26,686 nt of DNA from a bacterium (GTDB taxonomy: Bacteria; JAJVIF01; JAGGVT01). Below are positions 8,576 through 15,327 of this stretch, in pieces. Numbering within the stretch: the first letter of the stretch is position 1; every line of letters starts with the position of its first letter. The position numbers were made by a program, and so were the translations under genes. A model generated the notes under the pieces. The model had not been told where the DNA came from, ran no database searches, and saw only the letters and a program-made list of their open reading frames with translations. The DNA lies in contig JAGGVT010000015.1 in NCBI GenBank assembly GCA_021157815.1, positions 1-26,686 of the forward strand, given 5' to 3'.

Positions 8576-10069
8576 TCAGATGTCATGCGGTTCCTGTGAA
8601 TCGCTTTCGTGCATGAAACGTTTCGCGTATTCGATTGCATCACCGTATGTTAAAACCTCGCCGCTTGCCTGTCCCTCCTTGATTACTTTCAACAGAATAC
8701 CGATTTTCTTGCCAGGTTCGAGATTCAATTCCTTCATGAGTTTATCGCCGTCAACCAGTTCCGGTGGACGCACCAGCAGCTTGTTACGATTAAAATACGC
8801 ATCAAGAAGAATTGCGGCTATTCGGTCGTGACGCTGGTTTACAGCATCATCCACCTTTTCCCCCTGTGCCGCAAGACGATCCGCGATTGAGATTAATACA
8901 ATGTCTATGCCACATTCAGCGTAACGGTCAAAGAATCGGAAAATCGCTTTAGGCAGTGTCGGACTGTCCGGATCAAGGAATCCCGGACGAAGGTGGCCGT
9001 CAATCAGATTGTTGATAAACACTCGCTCACGTCGGGAAAGATGCAGGTAATCAAGGTACGGTTCTATTATCTCAACGCCGAGTTTGTTATGTCCTATGAA
9101 CGTGATTTTGCCATCCTCTCTGATTTCTCGCGCGCGAGGCTTTCCGATATCATGGAAAAGTAGCGCGAGTTTCATCAGCGCGCCGCGATTTCTAGCTGGA
9201 ACCATTTCGGACTGAACCAGTTCAGTCAGCCTGGCGCTGTATGGCTCGGTGATAGGACTATCGAATTTCAGAACATTTTCAAATTCACTAACCGCGCATA
9301 TTGAATGATCAAAGACATCCAGATGATGATATTCGTTCTGTGTGACGCCTTTCATGATTTCAATTTCAGGAAACATTGAGCTCAGCAGTCCGACTTCATC
9401 CATCTTAAGAAGAGTTTCCGCGGTTTTCGGGCGATTCAGGATTTGAAAAAGTTCATCGCGCACCCGTTCGCCTGAAATGTCCGAAAAGCCAGATGTAAAC
9501 TCATCGACCGCCTTGTATGAATCCGGGTCAATTGTAAAATCCAGTTGGCGTTCGAAACGAAACATACGGGCGATTCTGAGAGGGTCATCCTTTAAAACCT
9601 GTTTTGAGTTGATTCGAATGATGCACCGCTGTAAATCCTGAATGCCGTTACTCGCGTCGAGGATATCGCTAATATCAGGATTTGGATTCTGTACAAACGA
9701 GCCTATCTCAACCGCGAGAGAATTAATGGTGAAGTCGCGCCTGAGCTGGTCGTCAGTGATGGTTTTATCCAGAAGGTCTGCAAGATCATACTGATTATCA
9801 TTGACTGTTATTCGATAGACAATCATGTGTTTTTCGAAGCGAACAAGAGTTGAGCCGAATTTTTCACTGATAAGTTCGCCGATCAATTGCGCATTGTCAT
9901 CACCTTCGAACATCAAATCGGCATCTTTTGGATGAAGCCCCAAAAGGGCATCGCGAATGTACCCGCCGATCAGGTAAGCTTTGATAGAGCGTCTGGCAGC
10001 CTGATTCGCGATAATTCGCAGTACGGGGTCATCAGTAATCAGTTCTTTTAGATGGTTTAAATCCTGCAT
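8576..10069 (-). CDS. CCA-adding enzyme / poly(A) polymerase family nucleotidyltransferase with HD domain
   Basis: A 497-residue class II nucleotidyltransferase. The head has LIGGYIRDALLG followed by PKDADLMFEG (residues about 28-50), the G-G-x-x-R and D-x-D signature that binds metal and NTP. RRDFTINSLA and DPLRIARMFRF follow, the family B and D motifs. A C-terminal HD domain shows LALLFHDIGKPRAR near residue 275. The enzyme adds or repairs the tRNA 3' CCA; a poly(A) polymerase role cannot be excluded. In this window tRNA-Gln lacks an encoded CCA, so such an enzyme is needed. The start at 10069 begins the conserved domain. A TATACT box ends 7 nt before it and no ribosome site is seen, suggesting a leaderless mRNA; an upstream in-frame ATG at 10159 seems too early. 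tRNA-fMet lies downstream on the same strand. Confidence 0.9.
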   Translation of the reverse strand: MQDLNHLKELITDDPVLRIIANQAARRSIKAYLIGGYIRDALLGLHPKDADLMFEGDDNAQLIGELISEKFGSTLVRFEKHMIVYRITVNDNQYDLADLLDKTITDDQLRRDFTINSLAVEIGSFVQNPNPDISDILDASNGIQDLQRCIIRINSKQVLKDDPLRIARMFRFERQLDFTIDPDSYKAVDEFTSGFSDISGERVRDELFQILNRPKTAETLLKMDEVGLLSSMFPEIEIMKGVTQNEYHHLDVFDHSICAVSEFENVLKFDSPITEPYSARLTELVQSEMVPARNRGALMKLALLFHDIGKPRAREIREDGKITFIGHNKLGVEIIEPYLDYLHLSRRERVFINNLIDGHLRPGFLDPDSPTLPKAIFRFFDRYAECGIDIVLISIADRLAAQGEKVDDAVNQRHDRIAAILLDAYFNRNKLLVRPPELVDGDKLMKELNLEPGKKIGILLKVIKEGQASGEVLTYGDAIEYAKRFMHESDSQEPHDI

Positions 10070-10243
10070 CGGGGCAAGTATATCACAGCGGAATGAGGAA
10101 TGTTTATAAGGTACGGATGAATAGCAGAGGGTAGGGGAAAGCAGAGGGTTAAAGAGCATAAACGCTAAGTTATTTATCCTTGAAAAAGCTACTTTAAACT
10201 ACTGTAAAATCGCAATGAACTGTAAAGCCGGACATTGAAATCA

Positions 10244-10319
10244 GAGCCCCAAACGTTAGTGAGGGGTAAGCAAGGTTTATAGCAGCTTCGAGGTTACCCC
10301 TCACTAACGTTCGTGGCTC
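10244..10319. repeat. Long perfect inverted repeat (REP-like hairpin)
   Basis: AACGTTAGTGAGGGGTAA (10252-10269) is the exact inverse of 10294-10311, with a 24-nt loop; GAGCC (10244-10248) and GGCTC (10315-10319) extend the structure after small internal loops. It lies in the 342-bp gap between the CCA enzyme and the FolD-like gene, which holds no other feature I can support. The lack of a T-run argues against a simple terminator. Confidence 0.75.
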
Positions 10320-10411
10320 GGATGATGCATCAGTCGGGAATTGAGTGAATACTACCTGGCAACGAAAAGTTTAACTTAGCGCTTATGGGAGGCTGGGGTG
10401 GGGGAATAATG

Positions 10412-11350
10412 CTATCCTCGTATGCCTCTTCGACGGATTCCCCTGCCTCTGGTTGATACTCGCGGCACGCCGACTTTCGCCTTGACAACATCCAGAGCAT
10501 TGACCATAACCTCAACCGGTATCAAAGCATCAATACCGCCGGGGACAGGAGTAATCGCACTGCAGATATTGGTCGCGCTGTCGATGTTTACATCACCGCT
10601 TAGCTTGTTGCGTTGGAAATTGTATCCTGTATCTATGACATAACTGCCTTTTTTCAGATTCTTGCCGCTTATCGCACTCGTAGTATTTAACGCCGTAATT
10701 ATAATCTCGCCGCGCGGATTATATTTCTCGATGTTTTGTTCCTGTTTGCCGGAGGTACTGAATACATTTCGAATCGAAACACGCGCTCCCTGGTCATAAA
10801 GATAACCAGTAAGGTATTTACCGAAAAATCCCCGTGTGCCGTCATTTTTAGTGGAAATGATTAATATCCCCTTTTCCTTGTAGCCCTCAACGTATTCTTC
10901 CAATGTGTCATAAACCGCGCGAACTTTCGGCGGTACAAGTGTGGGTTTGCCGTACATGTATTTTGCAAATGCATAGTGATGGCATCCGCTTAAATCCTTC
11001 TCATGAGGGAGAATTTCCATAATCATCTCATACGGGGGATAATCAAACCTTGGTGTCGCTACCAGAACTCCGGTATAACTGTCATCCTCGGCCATGCTTT
11101 TCAGTTTGTCCGGAAATCGACGTTCGACATTCCTTTCAGCAACCTGGTCAATAGAAACCTCGAACCCAAGGCCCTCTGCAAGTTGAACCACTTTTTCCGC
11201 CTGAGCCATGACAATCTGATCACCGGTAACAAGCAGGATTCCAATCTTTGGAATTATCTGATGCTCCTTTTGAATCGTATCGAGCTCCCTTTTCAAGGCT
11301 CGTTTACGACTGCTGATTATCGCTTTCGCATCAAGGAATTGCGTTATCAT
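10412..11350 (-). CDS. Divergent FolD-like protein (methylenetetrahydrofolate dehydrogenase/cyclohydrolase family)
   Basis: A 312-residue protein similar in layout to FolD, the enzyme that interconverts 5,10-methylene-, 5,10-methenyl- and 10-formyl-tetrahydrofolate. The start is FolD-like (MITQFLDAKAI); HEKDLSG corresponds to the KDVDG motif, and GDVNIDSA...ITPVPGGIDAL to the C-terminal GDVxF...ITPVPGGVGPM motif. Differences are marked. The active-site Y-x-x-x-K appears as A-Q-A-E-K, keeping Lys but losing Tyr. QLPLP is replaced by ATPRFDY, and the dinucleotide-binding GxSxxVGxP loop by STKNDGTRGFFGK. The C-terminus has an Arg-rich tail (RGRGIRRRGIRG). It may be a paralogue with another substrate or cofactor. 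An in-frame ATG at 11404 is possible; 11350 is chosen from homology and GGTGA upstream. Confidence 0.75.
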   Translation of the reverse strand: MITQFLDAKAIISSRKRALKRELDTIQKEHQIIPKIGILLVTGDQIVMAQAEKVVQLAEGLGFEVSIDQVAERNVERRFPDKLKSMAEDDSYTGVLVATPRFDYPPYEMIMEILPHEKDLSGCHHYAFAKYMYGKPTLVPPKVRAVYDTLEEYVEGYKEKGILIISTKNDGTRGFFGKYLTGYLYDQGARVSIRNVFSTSGKQEQNIEKYNPRGEIIITALNTTSAISGKNLKKGSYVIDTGYNFQRNKLSGDVNIDSATNICSAITPVPGGIDALIPVEVMVNALDVVKAKVGVPRVSTRGRGIRRRGIRG

Positions 11351-11611
11351 CAAGGTCACCGTTATAAGGGCATTATGATAAAATCGAGTACCGAATTTCT
11401 GCATTGTAGTATCCGGAATACTCGCGGATACAAATTCATTTTATCACAAAGAGACCTCTGAAATAGTGTGGATTTTGAACATTGAATTAGTCTATTCACA
11501 GTAAAACCTTTAGCTATAGATAAACAATCGCCGAAAATTGAACATACGCACAAAACATAATCAGAAAATATAAGATTGAAAGCAACGCGAAGTAATCCAT
11601 GAAAATAAAGG

Positions 11612-11643
11612 GAGTCCGGTGGGAGGAGGAGACCACCGGACTC
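11612..11643 (-). terminator. Perfect 11-bp hairpin with pyrimidine loop on the minus strand
   Basis: GAGTCCGGTGG (11612-11622) pairs with CCACCGGACTC (11633-11643). On the minus strand it is followed by CCTTTATTTTC, so it could end the lipoprotein transcript 200 nt downstream of its stop. The minus-strand loop is TCTCCTCCTC, which resembles the anti-Shine-Dalgarno sequence, so a small RNA is an alternative. The rest of 11351-11842 holds only the FolD-like upstream region and short palindromes. Confidence 0.45.
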
Positions 11644-11842
11644 AATACAAGTCTAGAACATCCAGACATTGTAGTCAAGAGCTTAAGAAATATTTTTTCA
11701 ATGAATTTAACATGTCATGTAATGGATAAATCCAGAAAGCACAAACAGTTCCACTCACTTACACTTGATTAAACCTGTATTCACACATAGCTAAAAACTA
11801 TTTAGCATTAAGCACAAACAAATTTGCCTGTTGAGCAAACGC

Positions 11843-12508
11843 TCAGACAGTCGCATTGATCGCCAGCACAACATAGTTGCTTTCAAACACACTATATTTG
11901 GCGGAAATAGTTAGTATTCCCTCGCCAACAATGCTGAAGAACATTCCGTTTGGCGTAATTGTTCCCAGTGAAGGATCCGATATTCTCCACTCGACTGCAG
12001 TTGTGTAGTCCACCTCAGTGCCATCAGAGAAATTACCCGTGCATGTAAACTGGATGGATTCCTCTTCATCGATTGTGGCAAACTTTGGAGTTACGGTAAT
12101 TGCTCGAAGAACAGGAACTTCAGTTTGTTCGCCACCCGGAGGTGCGCCCGGAACGGTTACAGCTACAGTCTGACTGTTCATACCGTTGTATTTCGCGTTA
12201 ATTATCACATCACCCGGCGCGTTTGCCACCAGTGTTCCATCACTGAGGAAAAACGCGACAGACGGGTCAGATGAAACCCATTCGACAAATGGAGTCAGGT
12301 CAAATGAAACCCCACCGGGAAAAATTCCAGTCGCAAGGAATTTGGTTATATATCCGGCTTCAAGGAGAACATCATGTGGTTCAAGATTGATACCCATAAG
12401 GTCGCCACCGGGAAGAATCGGGTCGTCCGTCGGTGAACCCTGACATCCGATAGTAATCAGCATGAGTAAGAACAATGCAGCAAGCGTAAGTGGGAAGAGC
12501 TTTTTCAT
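11843..12508 (-). CDS. Lipoprotein with two Ig-like (BIG2-type) domains
   Basis: A 221-residue exported protein. The start at 12508 gives a clean lipoprotein signal: MKKLFPLTLAALFLLMLITIGC, with the lipobox ITIGC making Cys22 the lipidated residue; an in-frame ATG at 12574 would add an unlikely leader. Two repeats of about 80 residues follow. Each has an opening beta strand (INLEPHDVLLEAG; ITVTPKFATIDEEE), a middle with FSDGT or similar, then VEW-x-x-SDPS and a closing strand (VIINAKYNG; LTISAKYSV): the pattern of bacterial Ig-like group 2 domains. Likely surface-exposed or periplasmic, binding role unknown. Transcribed divergently from the NtrC-type regulator 258 bp away. Confidence 0.82.
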   Translation of the reverse strand: MKKLFPLTLAALFLLMLITIGCQGSPTDDPILPGGDLMGINLEPHDVLLEAGYITKFLATGIFPGGVSFDLTPFVEWVSSDPSVAFFLSDGTLVANAPGDVIINAKYNGMNSQTVAVTVPGAPPGGEQTEVPVLRAITVTPKFATIDEEESIQFTCTGNFSDGTEVDYTTAVEWRISDPSLGTITPNGMFFSIVGEGILTISAKYSVFESNYVVLAINATV

Positions 12509-12766
12509 TATGATAAAACCATCCTCATTCATGAAAAGTATGAATAAAAAATATGCAAAGCCAAACAAACACATAACGCATTAACAGCACCGTGTCTGCA
12601 ACTGGGAATTAAATCATATAGAGGCTGAAAAATCCAGTATTGTTTTTAAGGCGAAAATCTCTACCTGCCAACTTTCCACTTTTATCCTGATTTACCTCTT
12701 GCATCTTCCAGTCAAGCCTACTATTATAATGAGACAATTTTGCGCACTTTCCCGGGGAGAAATTCA

Positions 12767-14149
12767 ATGGCTCTGAACGTTCTGATAATCGACGACGAAG
12801 AAGGCATAGGATTAACATACAGGGATTTGCTTGGAGAACTCGGAATGGAGGTTCGTTTCGCGACTGAACCAGAGGATGGACTCATAATGATGAGGTACTC
12901 TCCTGACATCGTTTTGCTTGATTACAAGATGCCACGGCTTGATGGCATCGAGGTTTTGAAACGTATCAGAGAGGATAATCCGGAGCAGATAGTTATCATG
13001 ATGACAGCGCATGGTTCCATTTCGAACGCTGTCGATGCCATGAAGCTGGGCGCTTTTCATTACATCCCCAAACCTTTTAAAATCGACGAATTGATGGCTG
13101 TAATAAAAAGAGCGCGTGAGATTATCGACATGCGCAATCTTCTAAAGCTGACCGACAAGGCTGTTGAATCCGGCGATTTCGGACTTCTCGACGGCAAATC
13201 TCCCGCAATGAAATCTGTTTTCAAGCGCGCGGGGAAAGTGGCGGACAAACCCAAAACCTCGGTTTTAGTTCTGGGTGAAAGCGGAACAGGCAAGGAACTG
13301 CTGGCACGGACAATACACAATATTTCCCAGCGAAAAGAAAAACCATTTGTGGCGTTGAACTGCTCCGCGATTCCACATAACCTGCTTGAATCCGAGCTGT
13401 TCGGATATGAACCGGGAGCGTTTACCGGCGCGAACAGGCGTCAACGCGGGTCGTTCGAAGTCGCCGACAACGGAACAATATTCCTGGATGAAATTGGCGA
13501 CATGCCTTTTGAACTGCAGTCAAAGATTCTCAGAGTCCTTGAGAGCAGCTCATTCAACCGTCTGGGAGGCGCGAACGAATTAATCAAGGTGGACGTTCGC
13601 GTGATAGCGGCATCAAATAAAAATCTTGAGCAGATGATAAATCAAAAACTATTCCGCGAAGACCTTTATTTCAGATTGAACACATTCACAATCGAAATGC
13701 CGCCGTTGAGAGACCGTGGGAATGATGTTATCGACCTTGCGATGAAGTTTATCAGGATGTTGAACAAGGAAATGAAAATGGATATCGCCGGACTCTCTCC
13801 CCAGGCGGCACGCGCTATCAAATCATTCTCCTGGCCGGGAAATGTCCGCCAATTGAGAAACTCAATTGAAAGCGCGATGATTGAATGTGAAGACAATTAC
13901 ATACAGGTTGAAAACCTTCTATCAGTGATACAAACCGGCAAGGAACAACAAGCTGCTAAAATTGCGGGACGGTTTCTGGAATCCGGTACGCCCACGCTTG
14001 ATGAGATCAAACGGGCATATATCATAAAAGTGCTCGGCCAGTGCAGGACAGATCAGGATGCGGCTGATTTATTGAATGTCAGCCGCAGAACCGTTACACG
14101 TTTCAAAAAAGAGATTAACTCAACACCTAAAAAACAAAACCTGCAATAG
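12767..14149 (+). CDS. NtrC-family sigma-54-dependent response regulator
   Basis: A 460-residue activator with the complete family architecture. Receiver domain (about 4-120): acidic pocket at Asp9-Asp10, phospho-acceptor Asp52 in VLLDYKMP, MMTAHGS and a conserved Lys in YIPKPF. AAA+ domain (about 145-375): Walker A GESGTGKE near 169-176, the sigma-54 contact loop GAFTGA near 216-221, and Walker B IFLDEIGDMP. The Fis-type helix-turn-helix is at the end (QDAADLLNVSRRTVTRFKKE). All key residues are present. GGGGAGA (12754-12760) precedes the ATG, and TATAAT at 12725-12730 is a possible -10. No histidine kinase is adjacent, so it is an orphan here and its signal and targets are unknown. I saw no clear -24/-12 promoter in the window. 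Confidence 0.93.
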   Translation: MALNVLIIDDEEGIGLTYRDLLGELGMEVRFATEPEDGLIMMRYSPDIVLLDYKMPRLDGIEVLKRIREDNPEQIVIMMTAHGSISNAVDAMKLGAFHYIPKPFKIDELMAVIKRAREIIDMRNLLKLTDKAVESGDFGLLDGKSPAMKSVFKRAGKVADKPKTSVLVLGESGTGKELLARTIHNISQRKEKPFVALNCSAIPHNLLESELFGYEPGAFTGANRRQRGSFEVADNGTIFLDEIGDMPFELQSKILRVLESSSFNRLGGANELIKVDVRVIAASNKNLEQMINQKLFREDLYFRLNTFTIEMPPLRDRGNDVIDLAMKFIRMLNKEMKMDIAGLSPQAARAIKSFSWPGNVRQLRNSIESAMIECEDNYIQVENLLSVIQTGKEQQAAKIAGRFLESGTPTLDEIKRAYIIKVLGQCRTDQDAADLLNVSRRTVTRFKKEINSTPKKQNLQ

Positions 14150-14163
14150 TTGAAGAAGCAATA

Positions 14164-14216
14164 TATGTAGGGGCAGGTCTCTGTGCCTGCCTTTAGGTTT
14201 GCTGTAAATACAGGGC
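14164..14216. repeat. 53-bp dispersed repeat, copy 1
   Basis: Identical over 53 bp to 14313-14365. It contains a short hairpin (GGCAGG/CCTGCC) and ends in GTAAATACAGGGC. The following bases to 14241 match a third partial copy at 14553-14590. It starts 14 bp after the NtrC-type gene; its hairpin followed by CTTTAGGTTT might also serve as a weak terminator. Confidence 0.85.
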
Positions 14217-14312
14217 GACCCACTAGTGGGCGAACACAAGGAAGCTGTCTCAGAACCTCAAAACAGCAAGAAAAACGTCATTCCCGCGAAAAGGACTGTT
14301 GAAAAACCTAAT

Positions 14313-14365
14313 TATGTAGGGGCAGGTCTCTGTGCCTGCCTTTAGGTTTGCTGTAAATACAGGGC
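14313..14365. repeat. 53-bp dispersed repeat, copy 2
   Basis: An exact direct copy of 14164-14216, 149 bp away. Between and after the copies are TGTTGAAAAA and its inverse TTTTTCAACA (near 14406), suggesting a composite, palindromic, non-coding repeat of MITE or REP type. No open frame of convincing quality is present. Confidence 0.85.
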
Positions 14366-14420
14366 AGCCACAAAGGGCTGACCCTACGGTTCGGGATAAA
14401 ACAATCTTTTTCAACAAGCC

Positions 14421-14501
14421 CGAAAGCGGGAATCCAATTTTTGCTTTAAGTCAGACTACCGTACAGGATTGAATCAGAAGAAAAATGGATTCCCGCTTTC
14501 G
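14421..14501. repeat. REP-like inverted repeat
   Basis: CGAAAGCGGGAATCCA (14421-14436) is the exact inverse of 14486-14501. The core GGAATCC...GGATTCCCGC with GCGGGAATGACG after it is of the common dispersed intergenic type. A related half copy (CATTCCCGCGAAAAGG) lies near 14279-14294. Confidence 0.75.
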
Positions 14502-14552
14502 CGGGAATGACGTGTTATTCGACCTGATGGGTTGTTTGCCCTGAAGGTTGCC

Positions 14553-14590
14553 GTAAATACAGGGCGACCCACTAGTGGGCGAACACAAGG
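14553..14590. repeat. Partial third copy of the dispersed repeat
   Basis: Identical over 38 bp to 14204-14241, covering the segment with the palindromic CCCACTAGTGGG. It is followed by TTCGCCCCTACGG, which mirrors the opening GTAGGGGC of the other copies, as expected of an inverted-repeat element. Confidence 0.75.
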
Positions 14591-14708
14591 TTCGCCCCTA
14601 CGGTTTACGCCCAACGGGGGTTTTTTCTACAGCCCCCTATTCCCTCCAGCTTTTCCTCAACCTCATTAACAACGCTGGCACGTTCAAATTTTTTATCACA
14701 CGGACGAT

Positions 14709-14732
14709 ATGTATTACAGAATGGTAATACAT
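14709..14732. promoter_or_regulatory. Perfect 9-bp-arm palindrome, operator-like
   Basis: ATGTATTAC (14709-14717) and GTAATACAT (14724-14732) are exact inverses with a 6-bp spacer. The size and symmetry suit a dimeric repressor site. No gene starts close by on either strand; the terminator-like hairpin is 35 bp downstream. Confidence 0.4.
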
Positions 14733-14766
14733 TAAATGTGCTACCTCCTAACCTTTTTTGATAGAC

Positions 14767-14828
14767 GAGAAGAGAGACAAACTCCCTATCCCCAGCCTGA
14801 ACGATTTGCTCTCTTCTCTGTTTTTTTT
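14767..14828 (+). terminator. Strong intrinsic terminator with no obvious gene upstream
   Basis: GAGAAGAGAG (14767-14776) pairs exactly with CTCTCTTCTC (14809-14818), extended inward by CAAA/TTTG after one bulge, and is followed by TG and eight T (14821-14828). It would end plus-strand transcription. The nearest plus-strand gene ends 600 bp upstream, so it may belong to a small RNA in 14640-14828. The 14150-14896 gap otherwise holds only the repeats listed. Confidence 0.7.
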
Positions 14829-14896
14829 GCCCAATTTCAAATCGACATTTCCCCCGCCAACTCCCCATGAACGTGGAAGAGCATTTTGATTAAGCG

Positions 14897-15070
14897 TTAC
14901 TCGACAGGATGAATGGCACCGACAGGACAGACCTCAAGGCAGTCCTTTGAATCCGTGCAGAGATCAGGGTCGATTTCGTATTTCTCTTCACCCTCTTTTG
15001 GAGCGTTATTCGGACACGCGTCCGCACAAGCACCGCAGGCAATACAATCGTCATTGATAAAATAAGCCAT
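14897..15070 (-). CDS. Short two-cluster ferredoxin with an incomplete second motif
   Basis: A 57-residue bacterial-type ferredoxin, MAYFINDDCIACGACADACP at the N-terminus. The first motif is complete (Cys9, Cys12, Cys15, Cys19-Pro), typical for a [4Fe-4S] cluster. The second reads CTDSKDCLEVCP: Cys38, Cys44 and Cys48-Pro, with Ser41 where the second Cys is normally found. It may therefore hold a [3Fe-4S] cluster, a Ser-ligated cluster, or one cluster only. AGGAAAAG upstream on the minus strand supports the start. It stands alone between the repeat region and a divergently transcribed lipoprotein gene. Role: soluble electron carrier; partners are not evident. Confidence 0.9.
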   Translation of the reverse strand: MAYFINDDCIACGACADACPNNAPKEGEEKYEIDPDLCTDSKDCLEVCPVGAIHPVE

Positions 15071-15327
15071 GATAATCTTTTCCTTTTGATTGATTTAACT
15101 TCATAAAACCAACGCCAATTATAGAACTCCTTAAATGAAATTCAACTGTTTTCAGAATATTCATGTCCATACCAAATAATTTCAAGAAAACCCCATCATA
15201 TCTTTAAACACGTTAAATGTTATGAATAACGCTCGCACCTTTCAAAGCGAACTTATTTACAGGGAAAATTTGATTTTTATGCATCTCGTATTCGGGATTG
15301 GTTTTATCAACCCGTTTGGAGACTAAA

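Noticed and set aside
8514-8831. Plus-strand frame of 105 codons opposite the CCA enzyme
   Set aside because: Antisense shadow of a strongly conserved gene, without its own start signals.
14605-14868. Minus-strand frame of 87 codons
   Set aside because: It runs through the terminator hairpin and into repeat sequence, has no ribosome site and no recognisable motif; kept only as an alternative to a small RNA.
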